Assembly: GCA_963681505.1 (NCBI GenBank)
Contig: OY811983.1
Span: 4,952,122 to 5,016,121 of the forward strand
DNA from: Eunapius fragilis
Lineage: Eukaryota > Porifera > Demospongiae > Spongillida > Spongillidae
Direction: 5' to 3'
Length of the DNA stretch: 64,000 nucleotides
Positions 1-12,835 of the stretch are shown here, piece after piece (the stretch's first letter is position 1; each line of letters starts with the position of its first letter). The notes beneath the pieces were generated by a model. That model searched no databases, was not told where the DNA came from, and was given only the letters and a program-made list of their open reading frames with translations. The position numbers and the translations under genes are program-made.

Positions 1-1340
1 AATCAAAACACCCTATCTGCCCTCAAACCCCGCAGCTATCAGTCATGACTTTTACATCAGGGGACATGGACCTGGACACCATTGGCTTATGAATCCAACA
101 CCACTTGGACACTGCTGGCATTCCCCATCCAACATCCATCTGCTCATCCCTTAGAGATGCACTCAGTGCCTGTGCACACCTGTAAAAGAAGGATGTTTAA
201 TTTTTATTTTTTCAATCACTTTGGTATCAGCCAGAAAATTATTAACACTAGGATATAAGTATGCCCTCACGTTAAAATTGCTATCCACAACATCTCCAGG
301 CAGATTCTCATCATCCTACACTGTATGCTTGTGCTAGATGAAAATGTACACTATGTTCATAAAACCATGTGACGGTTGATTTCAAAAGCGCATTGATGAT
401 TAATTTAAAGAGGGCTAATCTCTTCCATGAGGTTAGTCACACTTGCACTTCATTACCAGACATTTAAGAAATACGTGCACCGGACAACAATGACACAGTA
501 GACATAGCATACATCATTGTTCACAGGTCAACAAGAGTAGGGTTGTGGCAACAGGCTGACTGCTTGCTAAAGGTCAAATGCAGGTACAATACAAAAACAA
601 GGATGTCCCTTTTATTCGTCCATCAGGGAGTTGCAACATGAGCTGGACTAAGCCATCTGTGCACAATGTCATCTATTGAGTACTCTAGATGAATCTCAGT
701 GGACTGTGGCTATCATTAAGGAAGAAGAGAAGTGTTGGTTAGACTATGCATATATTACAGCAGCACTTCAAAGCAAAACTAAAGGTGACCACCAAAGGTA
801 ACCATGTTAAAGAGACCCACCCACACCACATGCCCCCACATACACCCATACAGTTAAAAATAGAACTAAGGATCAACGTCAATCCAAACTTTGAATTGGC
901 CTATGCCCTGCACGTGGCAATCCAAAAATGGATTTTAATGCAATTGACATAAAGGCCAAGAAATTTGGATTATTATTCAATCCCCGAAGATTGTGGATTA
1001 GAAATAAATCGAACTCTAGACTTGCAGCTTCACTAACACAAGTTTACCTCCACATTTGAACCGTTGCTACATCATAACGCTGAAAAAAATTCGCCTCCAC
1101 AATTGCTTCACACATAAGTGTTGATGCCCATTGTGCATGCATATAATCTGAACCTGCGGCAGCAGGTTCAATATAGGATTGATTGAGGGTTGATGAATGT
1201 CATTAATAAAACTTCACTAGCGTCTGGAGGGACAACGGAGAAACGGATCGCTTATCTCTTTATCGCGATGGAATGAGAGCACAACAATCTACAGTTCTAC
1301 GTTAGTTCAGTGTCATAAAACAGTGTCGTTATAGAGAAAC
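1..1340. other. Intergenic, no supported gene
   Basis: AT-rich DNA with only short open frames. On the minus strand a short coding-like stretch follows a possible acceptor near 180, but it has no recognisable domain and breaks quickly. I see no gene I can support here. Confidence 0.5.
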
Positions 1341-1667
1341 AAACGATTTCCTGTTTCTCGTGCCCAGTCCTAAAATAATTCTTGGTCGTCGTCGTCGTCG
1401 TCTTCTAATTCTTCTTAGGAAGGTATAACTCGAGCTACAAACGGTTTTGAAGAACGGCAATAGTACCAATCGCTTCGAAATTTACCGGCACGTTATCCTT
1501 ACATGTCATATAGACAGATATATATCAAGTTATATTTAATAATGATAAACAATACATTTTTATTAATAATTTTAGGCAGTATAAATACTCTAACCTGCAC
1601 TAAATTTATTGGTGCTCTTAGTATCGCATTAGTTGTTACTTTGGCTAGTGATATTGTTTTTCTAAAA

Positions 1668-2520
1668 ATGCCTAAAGGAAGAGGACCTCGGGAAACCGCG
1701 CTGCTAAAAAGCAGAAATACGAGGACTGTCATTAAAGCATCTGAAAGGAGTCGGTATTGGAATGACCCTGCTGTCCGATTGGCTAAGTGTGCTGCCGAGA
1801 GGATGCGGTACCGCAGGGGTCACAGAACTACCACTACCACCCAAAGGTATGTTAACATAAAAAAGCTGTGCATGCGTACAGCATAGTCGGGCGGCCCTAC
1901 TACCGCGTTTGGTGGGCTTGTCACCCTACTACCTGACCAAACGCGGTGGTAGGGCCCGCCCGACTATGTACAGCACGGATCTGCACAAAACCATTCACTT
2001 CACATGTAAAGCATGCATGGTGACTCAACTGTGTGTACAGTAGTGTCTATTGTTTTAATCTGATGTATAAAAAGGCTTCCTTAAAAACTCCCTTTGTCTA
2101 GCCATGTACTGTATGAAATAATTGCAGTTACAAGGGTCGAGAACTAGGTGAAATGACAATAACTGCAACCATACCCTTCTCCCATATAGCTACTCCTTGT
2201 ATGAACCCAAATCTCATGCACTAATGGAGTATAATGGTGGTCTTGAAAAAGCTATTCTTAGGGGTGAGCTTCTAAGTGAAGTAAATGATGCCTTTTGTAA
2301 GTCTCATCTATTACTAGCTCAAAAGATTGTTACTAGATCTGCCCGTGCAGCAGTAAGTAAGATTGGGGCAGAGGCATTGGTTTCTTAAGCACTAAGTGTA
2401 CGAAGAGCAAACACAGGGTCATTGCTAAAAACTATCCGTGAAATAAATGCAATGAAATTACGAGAAAATGATATTTTAGTAGGGCATAGGTATCATCACC
2501 AGCAGCAGCGATGGACCCAC
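1668..2520 (+). pseudogene. Two-exon transposon-type gene remnant with basic Arg-rich N-terminus
   Basis: Exon 1 is 1668-1846 and starts MPKGRGPRE. It encodes a very basic segment with the motif RYWNDPAVRLAK, resembling the Arg-rich NPE/DPE-type repeats (STPR-like) common in mobile-element genes of sponges and cnidarians. It ends at a good donor (AG/GTATGT) in phase 2. The acceptor at 2188-2189 restores phase, and exon 2 reads YSLYEPKSHALMEYNGGLEK and onward. An in-frame TAA lies at 2386-2388, after which the same frame stays open to about 2520, so the copy is probably dead. The upstream 1383-1668 segment is shared, in reverse orientation, with 43488-43770, next to another short gene start of the same type. 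No function is assigned. A mobile-element origin is inferred from the dispersed copies, not from a recognised transposase or helicase domain. Confidence 0.45.
1883..1967. mobile_element. 85-bp hairpin MITE with 7-8 bp target duplication
   Basis: Two arms of about 33 bp are near-perfect inverted copies (left begins ATAGTCGGGCGG, right ends CCGCCCGACTAT) around a short loop. The direct repeat GTACAGC(A) is present on both sides, at 1876-1883 and 1968-1975. An 8-bp duplication would suggest a hAT-type parent. It lies inside the intron of the adjoining pseudogene. Confidence 0.75.
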
Positions 2521-2849
2521 CACCACCAGCAGTGATACCCCCCACTGCCACCACCAGCTGAGGTCCCGCCGGTACCACCCCCGCCTGTGCTCCCTCCCTG
2601 GCCTGCATGGCCACTGCCACCCTGGCTCAATCCAGCATGGCGGGGAGGCCGGGGAGGAGGACATCCCCGCAGGAGAAGAGGGCGTGGGTGGGGACAATTG
2701 ATTATCAATACTACAAATTCGTACAATTATAATTATTATTATTAAAGTTATATGTTACTGCATTAAGAGATAAAGGGGATCGTCCAAATTCTATATGCTC
2801 TTCCTACATTTGATTATTGACTATGTCAGGTTGAAAAAAAACTTATGAA

Positions 2850-3134
2850 ACAAGTAAATAAAAACATTCTCTAACGAGAGAGTTGTTGGTATACAGGATT
2901 GACCAATGGTGGTGTAAAAAGCACGGAAACAAGAGTGACAGAAATTTTACTGGAAAATTGAAATAGGCCTATATTTAGCACACTCACAATATAACAGCGC
3001 ATGTCTGAGTAATGGGCTAAGTATAGGCCTATTTCAATTTTTCTGTCACTCTTGTTTCCGTGCTTTTTACACCACCATTGGTCAATCCTATATACCAACA
3101 ACTCTCTCGTTAGAGAATGTTTTTATTTACTTGT
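2850..3134. mobile_element. Palindromic fold-back element, family P, copy 1
   Basis: The left arm begins ACAAGTAAATAAAAACATTC and the right arm is its reverse complement, ending at 3134. The arms continue inward through a conserved block (GGTGGTGTAAAAAGCACGG) to a short loop near 3000. With four related copies at 31.8, 43.0, 52.1 and 56.4 kb this is a dispersed family about 290 bp long. It has no coding capacity, so it is probably a non-autonomous DNA transposon. Confidence 0.8.
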
Positions 3135-3159
3135 ATAATATACTATATGCAGTTGGACC

Positions 3160-3300
3160 CATCAAGTTGTCCCTGTTGATATGCAAGCAGGGTACCTGCG
3201 TGCCTTTTGCCCTGGAAACACCCATGTCATCTGTAAGCGTGGAGGTGATGTGATGGCTCGACAAGACACCCGCGTGATGTGCTGGCTATGTTATTTGAAT
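3160..3300 (+). mobile_element. Fragment of REL-endonuclease non-LTR retrotransposon
   Basis: The plus strand can be read as a remnant containing AFCPGNTHVICKRGGDVMAR, matching the CPxC...TCxHGGDVVxRHN zinc-motif region of the retrotransposon copies at 34-37 kb. It is too short and mutated to be functional. Confidence 0.55.
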
Positions 3301-3689
3301 TCATACCACTGACCACAACATACCTGACTCAATCTGTAAAAGGTTTTCACCAGCTATGTTTACAGGATTGATAGAGTTGCACCTGCTCGTCGACCCTGTT
3401 TAGTCTCGTGCCCAGACCCATTTCACTGCAAGTAGAATGCTATTATTGTCATTTCTGTTAGTTATTAATACCATTATTGCCATTAGTTCTGTATTCTATC
3501 GACCACACAAGCACCCTTGCAACATGATGCATATGTGAACTGTATGATGATAAGATTGTCTCACGCATATGGTAAATAATTTTACTACAGACATGGCATG
3601 ATTTTGTGAAAGCGTAAAATACACCTGCTACTCTACCTGGTTCATTCTATGCGGACCATTTTCAGATTCAGTGCAGAAAGGTACATATG

Positions 3690-3812
3690 TGTACGTGTGT
3701 GTGTGTGTGTGTGTGCATGTATGTATGCGTGCGTATGTATGCATGTGTACGCACGTGTGTGCGTGTGTGTGTGTGTATGCATGTGTGTGCATGTGTACAT
3801 TTGTGTACACGT
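3690..3812. repeat. (GT)n / TGTATG microsatellite
   Basis: Alternating GT with interspersed ATG and CG steps. The overlapping Cys/Val open frames are by-products of the repeat. Confidence 0.9.
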
Positions 3813-4592
3813 GTGGACCAACTATACAGCCCTAACAGTTCCCCTGATTGGGACAAACACACATCACAAACTGGGGGAGAGGGTGGGGGGGGGGAGGGGG
3901 AACTGGGCTCAGTACATCATCAGCTCATCACACAATTGATCATCAGGAGAACGAAAGTATTTGTAAACATCACAGCCCATTGAAATTGAAATTCTAAATA
4001 TACAAACAGTGACAGGACATAGTCACACAGTCATAACACCAGACTGACCTTTGCTATTATAAAAAACTTCACAGCCCATTGAAATTCAGGCAACCATACT
4101 GTACATGTACCTTCAAACTAAAACCGACCTAACCATACACAGGCTATGTGGCAGTGAAGGGTGTATTGAGGTGGGCACAAACAGATGTTATTTCATAAAA
4201 CCCAGTGAGAATATATATACACACACACATCATTCAATAGACATGTACTCTGATCTGTGATTGATGGTCTGTTGTATGTCAGTATTCACAATATAAATAA
4301 GTGACATGCACCACATGCAGACACACACACACACACACACACACACAACACAAGCCACACACACACACACACATACCATAACACAAGAATCAAACATCTC
4401 TCATTTTGCAATGCACATATGTTGGGAACAGCTTCAGTTTACATGAGCATATATGTAAACAGCAAACCCACAAACGAATGTTCCTGTATGTGTGTGTGTG
4501 TGTGTACATTTTGTGGTGTTGATTATTATAAGCCAAACAAACTTATTATATTTTAGATGCGAGTCATTCAGTGCAACAGAGCTCAGACAGAG

Positions 4593-4628
<36 letters not shown>

Positions 4629-5740
4629 ATGTGTGTGTTGTTGATTATTATAACTCAAACAAACATGGTATATAGTCATTCAGTGCAACAGACAGAGCTC
4701 AGAATGTTTACAGCAACCAAATTTCACTTGGCCATGACACCATTTTACTGTACAGCAACATTGTGTGATGCCTGCTCTGCAGGCAGTGTCTATAACAGGA
4801 AAACACATTCATATTTAGGTTTGAAGGAAAATGTATCTCTCATGTTTAGGTGTGGCGTTGGTTTGATCTCTCAAAACTCTGGTGAGCATCCCTTTAACAA
4901 TAACCCGAGGTAGAAGTATCTGTCGTCTAGGAGTACTAACAAAAGTGAGCACACCTGTATCATGTGCACATATACATGTTACTGATATTACAGGTGAGGT
5001 CTAAACAACCTCAAATGCTGAAACATGTCATTGGAACTATTGGTCTTAGTTACCCAACTATCTATGGGTTTCAAAATGACAGAAGTGTCAACATTTGACT
5101 TTTGCACTGCCTACCTGATGTTCAAATTTGTATTACATGAGCAACATACTAATAAGGTTACACTCCTACCTGATATGAAACAATAAAACCTCCTGTAATT
5201 GAGTCACAAACTATGATCCCAGCAAAAACCTTTATATAATGGATTCATCCAGTACGGAAGCGCATTGTGAATCCATCTACCAAAAAAAAAAAAAAAAAAA
5301 AAAAAAGAAGAAACGTAAGACCTAGGCTAGTTGCCTGTACTAATAAGTTATAGCACATCCAGTTTGCCTCACCGTCATATTCGCCTTCAGACTGTACGTT
5401 GTTTGTATCACTTCGGGTCAAAAATAGTATGTGTATTTGAAACGCTGCTGCTTCACCTTATAGAAAAATGGCGGAGACACGTGATCGATAAGTTTTTAAC
5501 TCAGAGGCGATCGAGTTTATATTTTTGTGCAAAGCTGGTCTGCCTCGCATTCCAGAGGTCTTATTGCTATAAAGGGGGTCGATAACCGTTTCAATATTCA
5601 GGGCGCACACTTCTGAATGGAAAGCCGTGACTAATGTGTGGCCGAGTCATCACTTAGACCCTTAACTATTATACTCAAGATGCGTGCATCAACTGTACTC
5701 ATTGTGTTAATTGCATCGATCCGTAACCTTCCTTGTTTCA
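3813..5740. other. Intergenic with microsatellites and a local duplication
   Basis: No supported gene. Contains (CA)n at about 4320-4370, a segment duplicated at about 4500-4595 and 4625-4705 around a (TG)n tract at 4597-4630, a repeated CACAGCCCATTGAAATT at 3971 and 4072, and a 26-bp A run ending near 5306. Confidence 0.6.
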
Positions 5741-5797
5741 GTGGGGGGGGGGGGGGGGGGGGGGGGAGGGAGAGAGGTTGGGGGGGGGGGGGGGGGA
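5741..5797. repeat. Poly-G tracts upstream of polyubiquitin
   Basis: Two long G runs separated by short A/G interruptions. They could form G-quadruplexes on the plus strand. They lie about 270-330 bp upstream of the ubiquitin start codon. Confidence 0.85.
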
Positions 5798-5828
5798 GAC
5801 CTGGGATGAATGGGGCGTCTTTCGAATA

Positions 5829-5903
5829 TGGACTATGACATCACGTCCCGCGGCATTGTTCTGTGGACTATGACATCACGTCCTGCAGCATTGTTCTGTA
5901 CAT
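5829..5903 (+). promoter_or_regulatory. Tandem 38-bp repeat with CRE-like core
   Basis: Two successive copies each carry GGACTATGACATCACGTCC followed by a GCATTGTTCTG block. TGACATCACGTC resembles a bZIP/CRE-type site. The doubling just upstream of the polyubiquitin core promoter suggests a duplicated enhancer module; function is inferred. Confidence 0.5.
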
Positions 5904-5929
5904 ATGTGCGGCTTGCGCGCGCCGCGCAA

Positions 5930-5939
5930 TGACTCAGCA
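5930..5939 (+). promoter_or_regulatory. AP-1 / CNC-bZIP (MARE/ARE-like) site
   Basis: TGACTCAGCA matches both the AP-1 heptamer and the TGACnnnGC antioxidant-response core. It lies 129 bp upstream of the ubiquitin start codon, next to GCATGCGCA, which resembles an NRF-1 half site. This would fit stress-inducible ubiquitin expression (inference). Confidence 0.45.
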
Positions 5940-5974
5940 TGCGCAGTTCGTAATTCATTGTCTGCGCACAATGA

Positions 5975-7213
<1,239 letters not shown>

Positions 7214-7243
7214 TGTTTTGATTAGTATTGTGCAGCTATTTGT

Positions 7244-7250
7244 AATTAAA
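7244..7250 (+). terminator. Candidate polyadenylation signal for polyubiquitin
   Basis: AATTAAA lies about 30 bp after the TGA stop codon and contains ATTAAA, the common variant of the poly(A) hexamer. Confidence 0.5.
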
Positions 7251-7455
7251 ACGTACACCTGTTTATGCAGCAATCCGATCAACCGCGTTGTAGCTAGTAT
7301 TGCCATGTTTGATAGATAAAGTAAGAAGAGGAAGAGTAAGCAAATCTATACGAGCGTTAATACACAATGTGACGCTAGAAGACGGGATAAACAGGCGCTA
7401 TTTTAGAAAACATCTTCACTGACACTACATGGTGTTTACCAAGTCTATTTAATTA

Positions 7456-7723
7456 TAGACCCTTTGCCGTGTCATCCCGGGAAGGATCAAAACACTAGCG
7501 GCCATACTGTTTCGGACCAAAGCTGTGCGTTATTTAGAATTTTGTGTATATACGATGGCAATGACGCAATTGTTCAATTGGCAATTAATGATACGTATTA
7601 CGTATAGTGTAATCATTCGTTCATAATAAAAACATAAATTCGAAATAACGCACACGTTTTGGTCCAAAACAATGTGGCGGCTAATGTTTTGATCCTTCCC
7701 GGGATGACATGGCAAGGGGTCTA
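7456..7723. mobile_element. 268-bp inverted-repeat MITE (TA-flanked)
   Basis: The left end (TAGACCCTTTGCCGTGTCAT) and right end are inverted copies. Arms run about 80 bp through CCCGGGAAGGATCAAAACA and a TTTGGTCC block, with an AT-rich centre. The ends read TA-GACCC...GGGTC-TA, consistent with a Tc1/mariner-type TA target, although the palindrome leaves this ambiguous. No coding capacity. Confidence 0.8.
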
Positions 7724-8619
7724 TTGCATGATCAGAAGCTTGTCATATACGTACATATAAGTTCGTTGACGCCTGTGAACCACAGGGGGATCATCTTTTT
7801 GGAAGATGCCAAAAAGATGTGGTACTTTTTAAGCTCAGAGTCATCGTTGTAGTGCAGCATCATAATCATTTTAGATTCACTGGTTAATATAGGGGGTATG
7901 GGGAAAAACTAAGTTGGGCACTTGTTATGAGATAGGACAGATGAGAACTTCAAGGCGGAAGCGTCTTACAAGAAGGAAGAGAAGTAATTCCAAGTTGTGC
8001 AATATTGTGAGTCGAGAGATACCTTCTGCTTTTGCAACAACCTTACCTGACATAATCAGGGCAGTACCCGTCGCAGCCAGCCATTGTTATGAATACTCAT
8101 GAACCAGGATACCGTCTATAATATACGTTTCTAATCCATGTAATAATTAAATATCTGTGCTGTTACCTATGATTCTGTATAGAGGAGTCCCATTGTCAAA
8201 ACCCAGACACTTGTTCAAAGCCTATTCCTTGAAGCCAACCTACTGAATTGACTAAAGGTGTAAAGGTAGCTTTTTAATTACTTATGTCGTACTTATGGAT
8301 CAGATATGTGTCTATTGTCTTCGGATACACTTTAGTTACACTGCATATCAATACCATGAATTTATAAGCGACCAACAACTTGGATGGAGCACAACCTTGC
8401 TTCCCTACTAAAATTCTTTTCTGGTGTGTTTGTTGCTGCAGGTTGTATCATTTATGTATCATGGTTGTCTTTGTGTTGTTTCTCATTCCTAGCTATATGT
8501 GGATTTGAACACTTGATGTGCTACCTTGAGCTATGATATGATTGTGCATGTATGGGTTGTGTTGCCATCCAAATCAACTTCAACTTGCAGTTTACAGCTT
8601 GCAGTGTTAATTCACAATT
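7724..8619. other. Intergenic, no supported gene
   Basis: Only short open frames, with no recognisable domain or conserved splice structure. Confidence 0.5.
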
Positions 8620-9515
8620 GTCCTTCCTCTGTCACTACACCCTCCCCCTGTGTCACCACACTCTCCTCCCCTGTCCTTCCTGCGTTACTGCACCCTCCCT
8701 GTGTCACCACACCCTCCTCCCTGTCCTTCCTTTGTCACCACACCCCCCTACCCTGTCTTTCCTGTCACTACACCCTCCTCCCCTGTCCTTCCTCTGTGTC
8801 ACTACACCCTCCCCTGTGTCACTACACCCTCCTTCCCTGTCCTTCCTCTGAGTCACTACACCCTCCCCCTGTCCTTCATACACCCTCCTCCCTGTCCTTC
8901 CTTTGTCACCACACCCTCCTCCCTGTCTTTCCTGTCACTACATCCTCCTCCCTGTCCTTCCTGTGTCACTACACCCTCCTCCCCTGTCCTTCCTCTGAGT
9001 CACTATACCCTCCCCCTGTCCTTCATACACCCTCCTATCCTGTCCTTCCTATGTTTCACTACACCCTCCCCCTGTCCTTCATCTGTGTCACTACATGTCC
9101 TTCCTGTGTAGTGACACATAGGAAGGATAGGGGGAGGATGTAGTGACAGAGGAATGGCAGGGGAGGCGGTGTAGTGTCACCCTCCTCCCCTGTCCTTCCT
9201 CTGAGTCACTACACCCTCCTCCCCTGTCCTTCCTCTGGGTCACTACATCCTCCCCCTGTGTCAGTATACCCTCCTCCCCTGTCCTTCCTCTGGGTCACTA
9301 CATCCTCCCCCCGTGTCAGTATACCTCCTCCCCTGTCCTTCCTCTGAGTCACTACACCCTCCTCCCCTGTCCTTCATCTGTGTCACTACACACCCTCTTC
9401 CCCTGTTCTTCCTCTGGGTCACTACACCCTCCTCCCCTGTCCTTCCTCTATGTCACTACACCCTCCTCCTCTGTCACTACATCCTCCTCTCCTGTCCTTC
9501 CTCTAATGCTTGCTA
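8620..9515. repeat. Pyrimidine-rich minisatellite (about 35-40 bp unit)
   Basis: Imperfect units of the form CCCTCCTCCCCTGTCCTTCC plus TCTGTGTCACTACA are repeated many times. Proline/serine-rich open frames in several phases are artefacts of the repeat. One block at about 9105-9175 is in inverted orientation. Confidence 0.9.
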
Positions 9516-10690
9516 CATCTCACTTCTATTGCTCCATTTGTGCCTCACTTTTGGTATCCATAATGGCAGAATGTTTTTGTTTCTTTGATGGTAGTTTCAT
9601 TGTTAGTTGACCAGTAAACCTTTGCGTCTGCTTTGCGCCCCTCTTTAGTGTCCCACTTGGTACTGTTTACAATGAAGTAAGAACATGTGTACCTATGAAA
9701 ATAGCAAGTATGTTGAGCATACGTACGTACATAAATGATTTAGTATTTTTGCGGAAGGAATAAGAAACCTGCACTTGGCTGCCGTTAAAGATTCTACAAA
9801 ACATAATATTGAAAGACAAATTTCAAACGTGACTTAAATCATAGAAGAAAAACAGTATTCAATGTTGTAGATGGCAGCTGCTAAGAGATTGGTTGCTGGG
9901 TTAGTGTGGGGGGAGAAATATGAAATGAGATGACATGTTGCGAAAAACTATGCTCGCTGAGGAACAAGAAAATGGTGAATTCAAAACTGCCAAGTATGTA
10001 TATATGTTTTATAGTACCCATTGATAATGTGTATCATGGGTGTAGGGATATTATTCATTGAATTTCCTATTACCATAATATCATTTCGGGGGGGGAGGGG
10101 GGGGGGGGGGGGGGGGGTTTAGGGGCGTTCCAAAGCGTATGTGCATGCTTCCTCTATGATGACATCATGCTCCTCTAAATACTAAGGTGACACAATGATG
10201 ACAGCCAATGAGAATACTGATACTGACTGCAGAGAGAATGTCATCCTGGACAATCTGATCAGGTGTTTGTTTCCTGGCATGGTCCAAAGTGAAGTAGTAA
10301 CAGTAGATTCCTTGGCCATCACATCATCCAATTCCTCCATGGATAGTACATGCAATCCAATTACTAAGAAAGATACTGATTGAATATATGAAGATGCCAT
10401 AATACTTTTGTTCGCTTTGGTTGAAATCAGTGGGCATGGTTGTGAGAGGCTGGAAACTAGATCTATAATTAGATCATTTACGGTATAACACATCATTCTA
10501 AAATGTCGCCTCATTATAGACATCCCATGTTTAAAAGCTGACCATAACTCAGCAGTACAAGCAAATCAAAAAATTACAACGAGCCCAAACACTGCACTCC
10601 CTTTCCTGGAGTGTCCAATAGATGTACACAATTGACATCGCACATAGACAGAGATGCCAACCTATATTCATGGGTTTGCGTGAGACTCGA
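9516..10690. other. Intergenic with a G-run
   Basis: No supported gene. A near-continuous G tract lies at about 10087-10118. Confidence 0.5.
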
Positions 10691-10699
10691 TTAATTATT

Positions 10700-12180
10700 G
10701 CGTGAGATTGCGTGGAATCACGCATCTGGTGCTGTGCACTGTCCCTGCTGCTCAGAGGATAGTGCCTTGGTTTCCTCCCATGTCAGGACGAGCACCAGGT
10801 GTGATACTCCTCCTCCTGCTATCGGATGTTCTGGTACATTGTACAGACTGCAGCAGGGATATTATGGCTGGTGACTATGAAGGACATGACTGTGTACCAT
10901 CACTTACACCTGAGGAGAAGCAAGCAGCAGGATTGCTGAAGAGGGCCATCTCTACCAGTCCTGAAAAAGACATCATACAACTTCCTACAGGAGGAACAGT
11001 TAAGTGAATGTACTGAGGTTACACAATATCTACACTCACTTTGGCTAATGACACTCATGCATGTTACCAGAAACCACAGCTGCCTGCTCTCGGACTGTAA
11101 AAATGTGATGTTCTCAAATGCAGAAAATCCGAGGCATTGTCAGTGGGCGGAGAAGCATCTGTGCTTATCCAAAAAGAGGTCCGCATCCTTAGCAATGAAG
11201 AGAGGCGGTCTTTGTTGGATAAGGCTGGAATTTCAGGGGCAGCTGAGGTATTGGCGATTAAGGCAGGACTTGCAAGCCATATCTTGGAATAAACTGAGAC
11301 TTCTGAGGCGGTATGTTACATCATACACCAAATGCACCAATTCTAACTCACTGCTAATTCAGGTGACTCAAATCATCAGGCATCTGTCTGGCTGGTGAGG
11401 AAAGGATGCGCCACAGATCATTTTGGGTATCTTCACGAAGATGTTCCATCTGCTGGAAGCTCTATGCTGTCAACTGGACTTGGAACTAGCATCTCAAACA
11501 ACTAATTTCGACTCCTCCAGTTTTCCAAGTACAGCCTGACACTGCAAAAACTTCCATTGCTCCAAGCAGACCTTGAAACTGCCCAGCATTCACATGAAGT
11601 GTTGCAGCAGGTAGCAACATATGTGGCCTTAGTTCACGGAAAGAAAACCCTCTTGCTCTTGCTGTGGATCTTGTGAAGCAATCTGCTGCAAAAATGAAAT
11701 CAGTGAAGGCACTTGTAAGTCATTATCCAACATGCACAATTGTATTCAAGTTAGTTAATATAGGAAGCAGAAGTGGCCAAACGTACAGCAACTGTGAAAA
11801 GAGAGTAATCTGAAAAAGAAGGGTCCTTTGTCAAAACACTTGACAATGCATTATAATCATTTGGAGTACAACAACAGCAGTATTTGGGGGGGGGCCGGGG
11901 GGGGCATTTATTGGCAACCATGTACACAAGGCATTGAAGGTAAAGTGCTATGCATGTGCATATGAATAATTCATACTGCTTAAATCAGGTACCAAACATC
12001 CAGACTCTATGCACATGTATATCTCAGTTGGCACAAGAGAAACTGCCCCACCGATCTGGAGAGGTAGCTGGTCAAGTGGCTAAGTTCATCACCGCATTCT
12101 CCTTATATGGAAAATGTCACAATATATGTGATCAGAACTTCATTGGTGCGACACAAGCACATGCACTAGACCAGGTAGGT
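10700..12180 (+). pseudogene. Decayed coding-like region, Cys/His-containing, unknown family
   Basis: Several short open stretches on the plus strand look like broken exons. One contains VHCTDCSRDIMAG followed by GHDC (a CxxC...HxC pattern) and ends near 11005 at what resembles a mutated donor. A second, around 11100-11300, reads LSNEERRSLLDKAG in one frame and SWNKLRLLRRY in another, implying a frameshift. A third at 11990-12176 (starting QVPNIQTLC) is bounded by AG and GTAGGT. Together they suggest an old multi-exon gene, possibly from a mobile element. I do not recognise the family and assign no function. Confidence 0.3.
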
Positions 12181-12407
12181 TAACAATGTTCAGTGTACAT
12201 GTAGGGTGGCCTTTATCCGAGACGCAACTGTCCCAATTAAAATGCACCTATTAGAGGATCATAATCTGCAGTGGGCAAATAGTGACCATGTTGGCTTCTT
12301 GGGTGAACAGGGGGCCCGAGTCAATCCATGCCAAATTTAATCGGCATTTGCTTCCATTAAAGATCGCATGCAGAACCTGAAGTGCATAGTGAAAGAACAC
12401 TTACTAC

Positions 12408-12766
12408 CCAGCGGAAAATTCTTGCCCAAGATTTAGCCAAGGTGGCAAGATTTTCACTCAGTATAAAATTGAAACCATGATATGTATGAGTATGAAATTA
12501 ATATATCCATCCTAGCTATGGGTTGTATTAATTTCATGAGCTCAACCACTTCCTTCTTGAACATAATTGAAAAAGTGCATTTTTAGACATAATTGAATAG
12601 ATAGAAATGTGTGTGGCCATGAAATTAATACAACCCATAGGTAGGATGGATATCTAGATTATATATTAATTTCAAACTCATACATATCGTGGTTTCAGTT
12701 TTATTTATAATCTAAGCAAAAATCTTGCCATCTTGGCAAAAACTTTGGCTAAATTTTTCCCCTGGG
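12408..12766. mobile_element. Fold-back element (~360 bp)
   Basis: The left arm from CCCAGCGGAAAATTCTTGCC is matched by an inverted right arm ending TTTTTCCCCTGGG. Inner arms share ATGGGTTGTATTAATTTCAT with its complement. Arms are about 130 bp with scattered indels and no coding capacity. Confidence 0.7.
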
Positions 12767-12797
12767 CTAAGTTTTGAGCCACAGTTGGTAGCTGCCA

Positions 12798-12835
12798 TCC
12801 CCCCCCCCCCTCCCCCCCCCCCTCCCCCCCCCTCC
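12798..12835. repeat. Poly-C tract
   Basis: C runs interrupted by single T bases. The following ~700 bp up to the tektin-like gene holds nothing else I can support apart from the proximal promoter region. Confidence 0.85.

Noticed and set aside
1503..1886. 127-codon frame starting MSYRQIYIKL as one protein
   Set aside because: The first ~55 residues are AT-rich translated leader that aligns with non-coding leader at 43.5-43.8 kb; the likelier start is the ATG at 1668, with a donor at 1847.
8526..9610. Pro/Ser/Cys-rich open frames that might be a cell-wall or mucin-like protein
   Set aside because: Open in multiple overlapping phases through a pyrimidine minisatellite; no signal peptide, domain or splice support.
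10700..11400. RAG1- or Transib-like zinc-binding gene
   Set aside because: The CxxC...HxC pattern alone is too weak, and no catalytic DDE region or terminal repeats could be found nearby.
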